Shown: piece after piece, positions 24,393 to 33,556 of the stretch
How the letters are laid out: every line of letters begins with the position of its first letter
Position numbering within the stretch: the first letter of the stretch is position 1
Position numbers and translations under genes: made by a program
Source: UBA6016 sp041915365
GTDB lineage: Bacteria; Campylobacterota; Campylobacteria; Campylobacterales; UBA6016
DNA: 53,107 nucleotides
NCBI GenBank assembly: GCA_041915365.1
Contig: JAYSBP010000015.1
Span: forward strand, 1 to 53,107
Direction of reading: 5' to 3'
Notes under the pieces: model-generated
Seen by the model: only the letters and a program-made list of their open reading frames with translations
Told to the model about the DNA's origin: nothing
Databases searched by the model: none

Positions 24393-26621
24393 ATGAAAAA
24401 AACAATTTTTACACTATCACTAGCGGCTTCTGCCGCACTAGCCGAATCATACACGCTTGAGCAAATATCAGTCAGTGGGAAAAGCGAGCTGGAGGGCGTT
24501 ACAACCAAGAACATCACAAAAGAAGAGATAGAAAAAAGAGTTGGCGCAGGTCAAACAAACCCGCTGAAGGGGTTGGATATGCTCCCCTCTATCCAAACAG
24601 GGCAAGCAGACACTTATGGTCTTGTGACAGAGGATAATCCACTGAGAGTGCGTGGCGCTTTTATGAATACGTTTAACAACTTTGCCATCACGGTTGACGG
24701 CGTGCCATCCGTAGTAATAGTCCAAAAAGCGGCTATCGGCAATCTAATGGACATGGAAAACATGGAGTCGATGGCTCTAACGGTCGGAGCGTCACCTGCC
24801 GATAGCGGGTTTGGATTTGGTAATGCGACTGGCTCGCTTGATATGCAAACCAAAAAAGCATCGTCTGAAATGTCTTTTTACGGTAAGCAGAGCTTCGGAA
24901 GCGAAAATTTCTCAAGAACATTCGTCAGAGCCGATAGTGGCAAGCTAGGAAGTAGCGGTATAAGATTTTTCGTCTCGGCTTCGGACTCAAGAACGGACAA
25001 ATGGAAAGGCCCAGGTGATGCGGAGAGACAAAACGTCGAATTTGGCCTACTAGCACCAATAGGTGAAAATGTAACGGTAGATGCCTTGTTAGCATACAAC
25101 CACATCAAAAAACATGACTACAGAGCGCTTAGCTATGCAGAAGCATCCGACCTAAACAAAAACTATGAACTTGACTTTAGCAATGACAAGACAAGCAAAT
25201 ATTATTACGACTACAACAAGCAAGATTTTGTAGGATATATGGCTCAGGCAAATATAGAAGCAAAGCTATTTGGCGGAAAACTCTCATTTAAACCGTACTA
25301 TATAAATACCAGCGGCGAAAAATATTCGTATAATACGACGACTACTGCACCAAACCAAAATCTAGTAACAAAAGTAAATTTAGAGCAAGAGCAATACGGT
25401 CTCGTGACTAGATTTGACAAAAAAATATTAGATACGGATATGGCTATAGGATATTGGTATCAGTCTATAGAGTCTTCACCTCCGCCCCTACTCCAAAAAA
25501 ACTACAAAATAGTAAACGGCCAATTGGTACTAAATACCGTAGCTATAACAAACCAACAAGCTGCATACGGCATGCTAAATAAAGTTGATAATAGAGAAAC
25601 GCATAGTCCGTTTATAGCGCTAAAAAAACAAATAGAAAACCTAAAAGTAGAAGCCGGTATGAGATATGTAGACTACCATCTTCCAAAGGTGCAGGGGTAT
25701 ACGCTAGCATACACTGCCGGAGATTTGGACTACGATACGGCAATATCTAGAGCCACGATAGACCCCACAATGAAGGTCGATGAGACTCATTTTAGAGTTT
25801 GGCTACCTAGCCTATCGGCAAAATATGCGATAAGTTCAAGCACTGATGTATTCGCAAGCTATGCAAGAGGTGTTGCCAGTCCAGACCAAGGGCCATTGTG
25901 GCAAACATACAAAAGTAATAAAACAACTTTTGCCAGCAAAGGTATTACCCTTCAAGATTTTTGGAATAGAGCGAAGTTTGAGACATCAGACCAATACAAT
26001 GTAGGAGCCAAATACAAAGCCAAAAACTACACTATAGAACCGACAATATACTATGCAAAATACAAAAATAAACAAGTTACAGCGTACGATTCTCTTGTTA
26101 ATCTAACTTACAAGCAAAATGCAGCTGAGACAGAAGCTAGGGGCTTTGAACTTAGCGGAACATACTTACCTACCGACTATGTAGAACTATTTGCTGCAGC
26201 GTCATATAACGACATGAGATTTACAAAAGATCTAAGCACATCTGGTGGGGCAACAATTTCTGTCATAGGAAAGCAAGCGCCGGATGCCCCTAAAAAGATG
26301 CTAAAGGCTGGTGCTACTTTCAAATACAAAGAGTTCTACGCTATGCCTACCATCAAATATATGAGTGAAAGATATGGGGACGCAGAAAACACTCAAAAAG
26401 TGGCCCCATACGCTCTCGCAGACCTCTCTGTCGGCTATACAAAGAAAAACAAAAGTGGAACATTTAAAGAGATTTCCGCTTCGCTTGACTTGCAAAATAT
26501 CCTTGGTAGAAAATACATATCTCTAATTCAAGCGGCCGACGACGCAACGGCTGGGACAACTATGCAGTATGTACAAGGCGCACCTTTTGCGGCGATAGCT
26601 ACGGTAGCATTGAAGTTTTAA
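24393..26621 (+). CDS. TonB-dependent outer-membrane receptor 2
   Basis: About 742 residues: signal peptide (MKKTIFTLSLAASAALA), probable TonB box YTLEQISVSG, plug domain with NPLRVRGAFMNTFNNFAITVDG and MEDMESMALTVGASPAD-like repeat region, and a barrel ending in ATVALKF. ATG 24393 is preferred since GGAGAG lies 6 nt upstream; an ATG at 24381 belongs to that site. The plug diverges from iron-siderophore receptors at the usual RGP motif (here VGASPADSGFGFG). Two different receptors in tandem suggest two ligand forms. Confidence 0.9.
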   Translation: MKKTIFTLSLAASAALAESYTLEQISVSGKSELEGVTTKNITKEEIEKRVGAGQTNPLKGLDMLPSIQTGQADTYGLVTEDNPLRVRGAFMNTFNNFAITVDGVPSVVIVQKAAIGNLMDMENMESMALTVGASPADSGFGFGNATGSLDMQTKKASSEMSFYGKQSFGSENFSRTFVRADSGKLGSSGIRFFVSASDSRTDKWKGPGDAERQNVEFGLLAPIGENVTVDALLAYNHIKKHDYRALSYAEASDLNKNYELDFSNDKTSKYYYDYNKQDFVGYMAQANIEAKLFGGKLSFKPYYINTSGEKYSYNTTTTAPNQNLVTKVNLEQEQYGLVTRFDKKILDTDMAIGYWYQSIESSPPPLLQKNYKIVNGQLVLNTVAITNQQAAYGMLNKVDNRETHSPFIALKKQIENLKVEAGMRYVDYHLPKVQGYTLAYTAGDLDYDTAISRATIDPTMKVDETHFRVWLPSLSAKYAISSSTDVFASYARGVASPDQGPLWQTYKSNKTTFASKGITLQDFWNRAKFETSDQYNVGAKYKAKNYTIEPTIYYAKYKNKQVTAYDSLVNLTYKQNAAETEARGFELSGTYLPTDYVELFAAASYNDMRFTKDLSTSGGATISVIGKQAPDAPKKMLKAGATFKYKEFYAMPTIKYMSERYGDAENTQKVAPYALADLSVGYTKKNKSGTFKEISASLDLQNILGRKYISLIQAADDATAGTTMQYVQGAPFAAIATVALKF

Positions 26622-26624
26622 GCT

Positions 26625-27614
26625 ATGAAAAAAATATTATTTTTAGCTCTTAGCTGTGCGGCTCTTTTTGCCGCGCAGACAAGAGAGATAGTAGATATGA
26701 CTGGGCGCACGGTAGCCATACCCTCAAAAGTAGAAAAAGTAGTCACCGCAGGCGGAACCCCAGCCGTTAACGCTTTTTTATTCGCTCTTGGCAAAGCATC
26801 TTCGATACAAAACGGGATGCCATCTTCCATGAACGGCAAAAGCTGGAAATTCCAGAGCGTTTTTGCCCCACAAACCGCTACGGCCACCGTAGTATCATCA
26901 AACGGTCCGGACTGGAACGTAAACCCAGAATCGCTACGCTCTTTACCACATGATGTGGCTTTCGTAGTTAGTAAATCAAGTGCGGAATCACTGGCTCAAA
27001 AAGGTTTTTGCGTAGTGGCTTTGCATTGGAACGATGACAAAAGCATCAAAAATACAATGACTCTCCTCGGCAATGTAATGGGTGTCTCAAAAACAGCCAC
27101 CGAATACAACGACTTTTATGATAAAACACTACAGTCTGTCGCAAAAAAAGTAGCAAACGAAAAGCAAAAGCCAAAGGCTCTCTACATAAGATACAAAAAT
27201 CTATCGCTACCGATGGTATCAACAGCCACTTGGATGGTCGAAAATGCCGGTGGAATTAATGTCGCAAGAGGGCTAAAAGACCACGCAAGTATCTCTGCCG
27301 AACAGGTGCTTATGTGGAATCCTGATTTTTTATTCGTATGGGATAGCAGTGAAGTGGAGGCTATCTACAAAGACTCTAGATTCAAAGGCCTAAATGCAGT
27401 AAAAAATAAAAAAGTTTTTGCCGTACCGACTGGAGCGCACGTTTGGACTAATTTCACGCCCGAACAGCCGCTAGCGGTAATATGGGCTGCAGAGAAATTT
27501 TATCCGTCAAAATTTGCCGACATGCCACTCAAAAAAATAGCTTTTGATTTTTATTTGAAATTTTTTAAATACCGCCTTAGCGACGTGCAGTTAAATGAGA
27601 TTTTAAACCCTTAA
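26625..27614 (+). CDS. Periplasmic binding protein of FecB/BtuF type, first copy
   Basis: The 329-residue protein has a signal peptide ending at LFAAQ, then the family opening REIVDMTGRTVAIPSKVEKVV and two lobes typical of PF01497 (WMVENAGGINVARGLKDH, VLMWNPDFLFVWDSSEV). Cluster A-III binding proteins carry siderophores, cobalamin, haem or, in Haemophilus MolA, molybdate. It lies 3 bases after receptor 2. No lipobox is seen, so it should be freely periplasmic. The substrate here is inferred from context to be molybdate/tungstate or its chelate. Confidence 0.87.
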   Translation: MKKILFLALSCAALFAAQTREIVDMTGRTVAIPSKVEKVVTAGGTPAVNAFLFALGKASSIQNGMPSSMNGKSWKFQSVFAPQTATATVVSSNGPDWNVNPESLRSLPHDVAFVVSKSSAESLAQKGFCVVALHWNDDKSIKNTMTLLGNVMGVSKTATEYNDFYDKTLQSVAKKVANEKQKPKALYIRYKNLSLPMVSTATWMVENAGGINVARGLKDHASISAEQVLMWNPDFLFVWDSSEVEAIYKDSRFKGLNAVKNKKVFAVPTGAHVWTNFTPEQPLAVIWAAEKFYPSKFADMPLKKIAFDFYLKFFKYRLSDVQLNEILNP

Positions 27615-27624
27615 AGGAATGTAT

Positions 27625-28221
27625 ATGCAGCAAGAACAAAACGGATGCGGATGCCATTCGCATAATGAAAATATCCAGAACATAAGCAGCTTCGCTTCTT
27701 GCGGACAAAGCAAGTTTGTCGGGGCCGGTGAAGAGCCGAGAACGGCTGACCCAAAAATGGACTTTGTATATCCAAGTGTCGTATTTCCATCAAACAAAAT
27801 ACTAAAAACATTTGGGGAAGCAAACATAAGAGCAATGGTTTTTCACCACCACTCACTCCTCAAAAAAAGTTCCGTTGGCGATATGTTCCCACAAGATGAA
27901 AAAGAGTTTTTAGCCGGAACCGAAAAGACTGCCGATTTTTTTGTAGAAGCTCTCGGCGGCGGCGACATATTTAGCTCAAAACACGGGCACCCTGCCCTCA
28001 GAGGGAGACACTTTCGTTTTACGATAGATGAAAAAGGGCGAGAAATATGGCTTATGATGTACAAAAAAACGCTAAAAGACGTCAACTTTCCAAAAGAACT
28101 TATCGAAGAATTTTGGAATTGGATAGAGCCGCTCTCCATTAGAATGATAAACCGCAGAACGACGACTATGCCACCAGAGAGAATATTTTTTGATTCTATA
28201 AAAGCGGAGTTTGGGCTGTGA
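27625..28221 (+). CDS. Truncated haemoglobin, group II type, with Cys-rich N-terminal extension
   Basis: From about residue 65 the protein matches group II truncated globins: FPQDEKEFLAGTEKTADFFVEALGGGDIF, then HGHPALRGRHFRFTIDEKGREIWL, where the His of RGRH is the expected proximal haem ligand, and an EPLSIRMINR ending. Ahead of the globin is an unusual extension with C-G-C-H-S-H and another Cys, which could bind a metal. ATG 27625 has AAAGGA six bases upstream. Group II globins bind O2 or NO or act as peroxidases. Its place next to two flavin monooxygenases suggests oxygen handling for them. Confidence 0.85.
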   Translation: MQQEQNGCGCHSHNENIQNISSFASCGQSKFVGAGEEPRTADPKMDFVYPSVVFPSNKILKTFGEANIRAMVFHHHSLLKKSSVGDMFPQDEKEFLAGTEKTADFFVEALGGGDIFSSKHGHPALRGRHFRFTIDEKGREIWLMMYKKTLKDVNFPKELIEEFWNWIEPLSIRMINRRTTTMPPERIFFDSIKAEFGL

Positions 28222-29144
28222 AATTCGGGCTTATCTTGATGTTTGACGCCAGCGAAGGTCAAAGTCCGACTACCGTATACGAAGAGAGCATAGAGTACGC
28301 AAGGCTAGCAAGAGATGCGGGATGTTCTACTCTATGGTTTACCGAACATCACGGCAAATACAATCGTCTTTGTCCTTCGATTCCTCTTATGATGAGCTAT
28401 CTCGCTCAACATACAAAGCTTGAATTAGGTGCGGCGACAATACTTTTGTCACACTATGCGCCAAGGCATATAGCCGAAGAGATGGGAATGCTCTCAAATA
28501 TGTACCAAAATCTATTTAGCTTTGGGTTTGCCAGAGGTGGAAACGGAGAGGTAGAGCTACACGACGATGGAGACGAAAGCAAGGCTCGTCAAGAAATGAT
28601 AGAGAATTTGAATGAGCTGATGTCATTTTTGTCCTCCACACAAAAAAATGGAGCGTACCCAAAACAGGCAAACACCTCACAGATGCTAATAGCCTCAAAA
28701 GACAACGACGCTTTGCGCTACGCGGCTGAACACGATATGGGAATTATGGCCGGACACAAGTGGAGCCTAGATGAAACACAAGACGTAATGAATCGCTACA
28801 AAAACTACCACAAACAAAGCAAAACTCCACGCACCGTACTATCGCGCTATTTTCTAATACAAGACAACAATGAAAGTGCCGTACAAACGGTCATCGATGA
28901 CACGGCAAAAAGAAAAGCTCAAAACAATAAAACGAACGAAATGTCTAAAAATCCGCTAAAAAAAGAGCTCTTAGAGAGCGAGGCTCTTGTTGGAAGTATC
29001 GACAAAGCCGAAAGAATGCTCCAAAAATATAAAGAATTAGGCATAACAGATTTGGCGCTAAGACAAGCTACTTTTAACACGGCAGACACGATGAATTCAA
29101 TACTGGCATTAACACCGTTGCTTCAAAACTGGAGGGTGAGATGA
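28218..29144 (+). CDS. Luciferase-like flavin-dependent monooxygenase, first copy
   Basis: The 308-residue protein is of the LLM class: KFGLILMFDASEG at the start, LWFTEHHGKYNRLCPSI, LELGAATILLSHYAPRHIAEEMGML and FSFGFARGG, matching the F420/FMN barrel of bacterial luciferase relatives. Start is GTG 28218, overlapping the globin stop. Family members oxidise aldehydes, alkanesulfonates or chelators such as NTA and EDTA, using reduced flavin and O2. The reductase partner is not visible here. In this operon oxidative attack on a metal-bound ligand is a reasonable guess. Confidence 0.85.
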   Translation: MKFGLILMFDASEGQSPTTVYEESIEYARLARDAGCSTLWFTEHHGKYNRLCPSIPLMMSYLAQHTKLELGAATILLSHYAPRHIAEEMGMLSNMYQNLFSFGFARGGNGEVELHDDGDESKARQEMIENLNELMSFLSSTQKNGAYPKQANTSQMLIASKDNDALRYAAEHDMGIMAGHKWSLDETQDVMNRYKNYHKQSKTPRTVLSRYFLIQDNNESAVQTVIDDTAKRKAQNNKTNEMSKNPLKKELLESEALVGSIDKAERMLQKYKELGITDLALRQATFNTADTMNSILALTPLLQNWRVR

Positions 29145-30148
29145 TGAAAGTAGGCATCTTCTCTCTTTTTGAGAGATTTTCAGGGGGAGCCGACAAGGCA
29201 ATAAAAGAACAGCTGGAACTTATCAGATATGCGGATGAGCTCGGTTTTGACGAGTCATGGATAGGGGAGCATCACTTTAATGATTTTAGCGTATGCCCAT
29301 CCCCGTCAATACTAATTACATACGCCCTTTCATTGACAAAAAACATAAGAATCGGCGCAGCGGGATACCTCGCTCCATTTTATGACGCAGTTAGACTAGC
29401 GGAGGAGATATCGCTACTTGACAACATTTCTGGCGGAAGGATAAACCTAGGATTTGCAAAGGGAGCTTTTGCCCCAGATTCAAAGCACTTCAAGGTAGCT
29501 CCAGAGGACATGAGAGGTGCAATGTTTGAAGTGATAGAGGGTATTGAGGCGTTACTAAAAGATGTAGCCTCATACAAGGGCGAGCACGTGTCATTCTTTT
29601 GTACGGATATTGAGCCAAAACCGATTCAAAATCCAATCCCGACATACATAGCCACATTCGGAAGCGAAGAGAGTATCAGATTTGCCGCAAAGCATGGTTA
29701 TGGGCTTTTGGGGTCTCAAGGATTAGGGCTTGAAGAGTGTGTACACATGAGTGAAATATATGAAAAAATAGCCGGATATAAACCAAAATTTACGATTATG
29801 AGGACTTTTTGTGTGGCCGATACCACAGAGGGAGCCGTTAACTTGGCAAGACCCGCCATCGATCATTTCGTCAAGTCAATGAGAGCAGCCTCCTCATACA
29901 AAAAATCACCCGTATTTGATGAGAAAAGATATACGCAGCTTGTTAGAGAAAGATATGAGTTTTTTGACGGCGGCAAATTCTTTGATGCTGGGATTATCGG
30001 CGATGAAGACGCTTGCAAAAGACATATTGACTACATCAAACTCAAATGTCCGAATGCGACGATAGCGCTAAAACCAGTTGGAACAACACTAGAACAAAAC
30101 AAACAAATGCTAAGGATTTTTAATGAAAAAATACGCCCTTTTATTTAG
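29141..30148 (+). CDS. Luciferase-like flavin-dependent monooxygenase, second copy
   Basis: A 335-residue LLM protein with KVGIFSLFERFSGG, FDESWIGEHHFNDFSVCPSP, IRIGAAGYLAPFYDAVRLAEEISLLDNISGGR and GFAKGAFAPDS. It overlaps the first copy by 4 bp, with GGAGG upstream. The pairing of two unequal LLM proteins recalls LuxA/LuxB heterodimers, though nothing points to light emission. Its 3' end overlaps the next gene by 26 bp, so it is firmly inside the uptake operon. Confidence 0.87.
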   Translation: MMKVGIFSLFERFSGGADKAIKEQLELIRYADELGFDESWIGEHHFNDFSVCPSPSILITYALSLTKNIRIGAAGYLAPFYDAVRLAEEISLLDNISGGRINLGFAKGAFAPDSKHFKVAPEDMRGAMFEVIEGIEALLKDVASYKGEHVSFFCTDIEPKPIQNPIPTYIATFGSEESIRFAAKHGYGLLGSQGLGLEECVHMSEIYEKIAGYKPKFTIMRTFCVADTTEGAVNLARPAIDHFVKSMRAASSYKKSPVFDEKRYTQLVRERYEFFDGGKFFDAGIIGDEDACKRHIDYIKLKCPNATIALKPVGTTLEQNKQMLRIFNEKIRPFI

Positions 30149-31145
30149 CTTTTTACTACTTTTTTCCCTTGAAGCAAAAGAGCTCACAGACATGGCTGGA
30201 CGCAAGGTAAATGTTCCTGAAAACGTTGAACGCTCGTTTGCCTCCGCACCACCGATGGGGCTTCTTAGCTATATCATAGCCCCGCAGACTATGACCGCTA
30301 TGAATCTACCGCTAAACTCAAATTTTTACTACAAAGATACAAAATATCTAGATAGCTCACTATCAAAACTTCCCGTAGTAGGTGGCTGGCACGGCAATAC
30401 GAGAGGCGCAAATATGGAGACCCTGCTTGCGCTAAAACCGCAAATAATTCTAGCGTGGAAAAGCGATTTTGTCATGAAAGAGGTGGAAAAAACATTTGCC
30501 AAGTTCAACATTCCTGTCTTTTTCATACAAGAGGATTTGGTAGAAGATGAACCAGAAGCGATTAGAGCAGTAGGGCGTGCGCTAGGCAAAGAAGCAAGAG
30601 CTGATGCGTTGGCAAAAGATGCGGAGGCTAGGCTTGCCCATATAGCAAAAATGAGAGACGCTATGCCAAAAGAAAAACGAGCAAAAGTATATTATGCCGA
30701 AGGGGCGGATGGTCTATCTACGGAATGCGAAGCCTCTTTTCACTTTAGTCCATTTAAGTTCATAGGTGTAAAACCGGCTTTTGAATGTACTCAAAAAACA
30801 ATGGTCGGTATGGAAAAAATCAGCCTAGAGCAAGTACTGTCGGCAAATCCAGATGTCATAGTTGCCTCCGATGAAGCGTTCTTCAAAAGTGTATGGAGCG
30901 ACAAAAAATGGGCCAGCGTAAAAGCGGTAAAAGACAAAAGAGTATATTTAACACCAAAAGATCCCGTAAATATACTAGATAGACCGCCATCTTTTATGAG
31001 AATACTTGGCGTTGAGTGGCTCTCCTCTGTCATCTATCCAAAAGAGTTCAAAAAAGATATTTTGAACGAAACTGCATCTTTTTATAAACTATACTTACGA
31101 AAAGATATTACAAAACCACAAGCCGCAAAAATTATGGGTAGATAA
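30123..31145 (+). CDS. Periplasmic binding protein of FecB/BtuF type, second copy
   Basis: The 340-residue protein has a signal peptide ending LFSLEAKE, then ELTDMAGRKVNVPENVERSF, the same opening as the first binding protein, and VGGWHGNTRGANMETLLALKPQIIL. It lies directly ahead of the permease, with stop and start overlapping by one base, so it is the most likely cognate binding protein. Divergence from the first copy is large outside the opening motif. Substrate is inferred, as for the first copy. Confidence 0.88.
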   Translation: MKKYALLFSFLLLFSLEAKELTDMAGRKVNVPENVERSFASAPPMGLLSYIIAPQTMTAMNLPLNSNFYYKDTKYLDSSLSKLPVVGGWHGNTRGANMETLLALKPQIILAWKSDFVMKEVEKTFAKFNIPVFFIQEDLVEDEPEAIRAVGRALGKEARADALAKDAEARLAHIAKMRDAMPKEKRAKVYYAEGADGLSTECEASFHFSPFKFIGVKPAFECTQKTMVGMEKISLEQVLSANPDVIVASDEAFFKSVWSDKKWASVKAVKDKRVYLTPKDPVNILDRPPSFMRILGVEWLSSVIYPKEFKKDILNETASFYKLYLRKDITKPQAAKIMGR

Positions 31146-32161
31146 TGAAAAACGCTTTTTGGATTTCAATCGCCCTTACGGCTTTGTTTTTATCAATATT
31201 TATCTCAATGGGGCTTGGACGCTACGATATTCCGCTAGACCAGTTGGCTCAGTTTCTGGCCTTTGATTTATTTGGCATAGGCCAAAAACCGATAGATGCC
31301 GAGCTATTCTCGAATATAGTATTTGACATTAGAATGCCTCGTATATTTGCCGCAGCCATAGTTGGTGCGGCATTAGCCGTATCTGGCGGGGCATTTCAGG
31401 CTATGTTTGTCAATCCGCTGGTTTCACCTGGAATTTTGGGCGTACTTGCCGGAGCATCTTTTGGCGCTGCACTTGGCATTATGATAAGTGAAGAGTGGGT
31501 AACGGTGCAACTACTCGCGTTTGTTTTTGGTTTTGCCGCCGTTCTGGTGGCAATAGGCGTTGCCAATATATACAAAGAGGCGTCGAGCAAAACCATTCTT
31601 TTGGTGCTAGGCGGGGTAATATCAAGCGCGCTTTTTTCCGCTCTCCTCTCGGTCGTCAAATATACGGCAGACCCTTACAACAAACTCCCCGCAATAGTCT
31701 ATTGGCTGATGGGCTCTTTTGCCGCAGCGGATAAAAATACCGCCCTAATAGTCTTTGCCCCTATGCTAATAGGAGTTGTAACCCTATCGTTAATGGGAAA
31801 ATATCTAAATATCTTAGGTCTTGGCGATGACGATGCCAAAGCACTTGGCGTAAGAGTCCCTTTGGTGCGGGCTAGTGCCATATTTTTTGCAACGCTAATT
31901 TCCGCTCTTACCGTCGTACTTGCCGGCATGATAGGCTGGGTGGGACTCATAATACCGCACATAGCACGCTTTTTAGTTGGGCCGGACAATAGGATTTTGC
32001 TTCCGATATGCGCCTTGCTTGGAGCCGCTTTTTTGGTCATTGTAGATACCGTATGCCGTACAGCAATAAGCATTGAAATCCCGGTCGGCATAGCCACTTC
32101 ACTCATCGGAATACCTATATTTATTTTGGCGCTAAGAGGCGCTAAAAAGGGGTTTGCATGA
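31145..32161 (+). CDS. FecCD-family ABC transporter permease
   Basis: The 338-residue membrane protein has the FecCD/BtuC features: FDIRMPRIFAAAIVGAALAVSGGAFQAMFVNPLVSPGILGV and, near the C-terminus, GWVGLIIPHIARFLVGPDNR. Expected are ten helices. Families using this permease type carry siderophores, cobalamin, haem and, in Haemophilus MolB, molybdate. It overlaps the ATPase gene by 4 bp. Confidence 0.93.
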   Translation: MKNAFWISIALTALFLSIFISMGLGRYDIPLDQLAQFLAFDLFGIGQKPIDAELFSNIVFDIRMPRIFAAAIVGAALAVSGGAFQAMFVNPLVSPGILGVLAGASFGAALGIMISEEWVTVQLLAFVFGFAAVLVAIGVANIYKEASSKTILLVLGGVISSALFSALLSVVKYTADPYNKLPAIVYWLMGSFAAADKNTALIVFAPMLIGVVTLSLMGKYLNILGLGDDDAKALGVRVPLVRASAIFFATLISALTVVLAGMIGWVGLIIPHIARFLVGPDNRILLPICALLGAAFLVIVDTVCRTAISIEIPVGIATSLIGIPIFILALRGAKKGFA

Positions 32162-32943
32162 GCGTGGTACTCTCCGCAGACAATCTACATTTTAACTACG
32201 GTAAAAATGAAATACTAAAAGGGATATCACTCTCGCTAAAAGAGGGGGGTATCCTTTCACTGCTTGGGCCAAACGGGACTGGCAAAAGCACTTTAATCAA
32301 ACTTCTTTTGGGGCTTTTGGCACCAAAAAACGGCGAAATATTTGTCTATGATAAAAATCTGCATAAATACAATGTAAGAGAGCGGGCAAAAATCATCGCC
32401 TATGTACCGCAAAGCTCAAACGTCGCTTTTGCTTTTAGTGCACTTGATGTTGTTATGATGGGCAGAGTATCCAGACAATCTTGGTTTGCATCGCCAAGCA
32501 CAGCCGATAAACAAATTGCCATAGAGTCAATGGAGAGACTGGGAATATCACATCTAGCCAGCAGAGCTTATCCGACAATGAGCGGAGGTGAAAAACAACT
32601 CACTCTCATAGCCAGAGCTTTGGCGCAGGAGGCAAAAATACTAGTCATGGATGAGCCAATTTCCGGATTAGACTATGGAAATCAGCTAAGACTTTTGGAG
32701 ACTATAATATCTCTATCGAACGAAGGGTATTCGTTTTTAAAATCAACCCACTTTCCTGAACATGCAATGGCAATAGGTGGCAAAACAATTGCCATAAAAG
32801 GCGGAGTCGTAATAGGGGAAGGCGGTAGCAAGGACATAGTAACGGATGAGCTTATACGCATTTTGTATGACACGAAGGTCAAAATAAAAAATACCGAATG
32901 CGGCTACCCAGTGTGCGTGCCAGAATTTTTTTCAAAACGTTAG
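32158..32943 (+). CDS. ABC transporter ATP-binding protein (FecE/BtuD/MolC type)
   Basis: The 261-residue ATPase has Walker A GPNGTGKST, signature MSGGEKQL, Walker B ILVMDEPISGLD and the switch His in KSTHFPEHA. It powers the FecCD-type permease just upstream. The stop at 32943 is followed after one base by ModE-like box 4, which marks the end of the operon and the start of the mop promoter region. Confidence 0.93.
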   Translation: MSVVLSADNLHFNYGKNEILKGISLSLKEGGILSLLGPNGTGKSTLIKLLLGLLAPKNGEIFVYDKNLHKYNVRERAKIIAYVPQSSNVAFAFSALDVVMMGRVSRQSWFASPSTADKQIAIESMERLGISHLASRAYPTMSGGEKQLTLIARALAQEAKILVMDEPISGLDYGNQLRLLETIISLSNEGYSFLKSTHFPEHAMAIGGKTIAIKGGVVIGEGGSKDIVTDELIRILYDTKVKIKNTECGYPVCVPEFFSKR

Positions 32944-32944
32944 T

Positions 32945-32968
32945 CGTTATATATAATTTTATATTATA
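32945..32968. promoter_or_regulatory. ModE-like box 4 upstream of mop
   Basis: CGTTATATA-N6-TATATTATA: a perfect left half, a weaker right half lacking the terminal CG. Its centre is about 60 bp upstream of the predicted mop start, compatible with an activating rather than blocking position. Confidence 0.6.
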
Positions 32969-33004
32969 TAAAAAGTTATATTCCGAAGATTCCTTTATAA
33001 GTGA

Positions 33005-33010
33005 TATAAT
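33005..33010 (+). promoter_or_regulatory. -10 element of mop
   Basis: TATAAT at 33005-33010 without a recognisable -35 at the proper distance (CCGAAG or TCCGAA). A promoter with good -10 and poor -35 commonly depends on an activator; ModE-like box 4 lies upstream. Confidence 0.55.
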
Positions 33011-33042
33011 CCTAGGCATACTTAAAAACAAGGAGCAATCTT

Positions 33043-33462
33043 ATGAAAACAAGCGCTAGAAATCAACTAAGCGGCAAAGTGACACAAGTAAAAAGCGGCG
33101 TAGTAAATTCTGAAATAGTTTTGGAACTATCAGGCGGAGCCAAAATAACTTCAGTCGTTACAAATGACGGCGCAGGCGAACTAGGTCTAAAAAGCGGAGA
33201 TGAGGCAACCGCAATTATCAAAGCTAGCTGGATAATCCTAGCTACCGAAGCGCCTAAAAAAATCAGTGCTAGAAACTGCCTAGAGGGCAAAGTAACGGCT
33301 ATAAAAGACGGCGCAGTAAATGCTGAAGTAGTACTAGAAGTATCGGGTGGAGCAAAAATAACGGCGATAGTAACAGAAGACGCTATAGCAGATATGGGTC
33401 TAAAAGTAGGCTCAACCGCTTTTGCAATAATCAAAGCTTCAAGCGTAATTCTAAGCGCTTAA
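33043..33462 (+). CDS. mop: Di-Mop molybdate-binding protein
   Basis: The 139-residue protein consists of two Mop/TOBE domains (about 1-67 and 72-139), each opening with SARN (MKTSARNQLSGKV, ISARNCLEGKV) and closing with AIIKAS. Such molbindins assemble into oligomers that store molybdate or tungstate in the cytoplasm. It has its own promoter region with AAGGAG (33030-33035) and a terminator. It is closely related to the C-terminal half of the neighbouring ModE. Confidence 0.95.
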   Translation: MKTSARNQLSGKVTQVKSGVVNSEIVLELSGGAKITSVVTNDGAGELGLKSGDEATAIIKASWIILATEAPKKISARNCLEGKVTAIKDGAVNAEVVLEVSGGAKITAIVTEDAIADMGLKVGSTAFAIIKASSVILSA

Positions 33463-33476
33463 TCATCTCTCGCAAT

Positions 33477-33497
33477 GCGCCTTCGGGCGCTTTTTTT
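33477..33497 (+). terminator. Rho-independent terminator after mop
   Basis: GCGCC-TTCG-GGCGC (33477-33490) followed by seven T. The T-run also supplies the first bases of the modD -35 element. Confidence 0.92.
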
Positions 33498-33528
33498 GAC
33501 ACATCGATATATTATTTAATATACTACG
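33496..33528 (+). promoter_or_regulatory. modD promoter with embedded ModE-like box 5
   Basis: TTGACA (33496-33501), an 18-bp spacer and TATACT (33520-33525). The box CGATATATT-N6-TATACTACG (33505-33528) fills the spacer and the -10, so ModE binding would exclude RNA polymerase. Confidence 0.78.
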
Positions 33529-33556
33529 GGCATAGAACAACTAATTGAGGGATTCA

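Noticed and set aside
28218..30148. Bioluminescence luxAB genes
   Set aside because: Only general LLM-family features are present, no luxCDE neighbours, and the operon context is metal uptake.
22339..32943. Ordinary iron-siderophore uptake locus
   Set aside because: The families allow it, but I saw no Fur-box-like sequence in the control region while three ModE-like boxes are there. Iron remains the main alternative to exclude by experiment.
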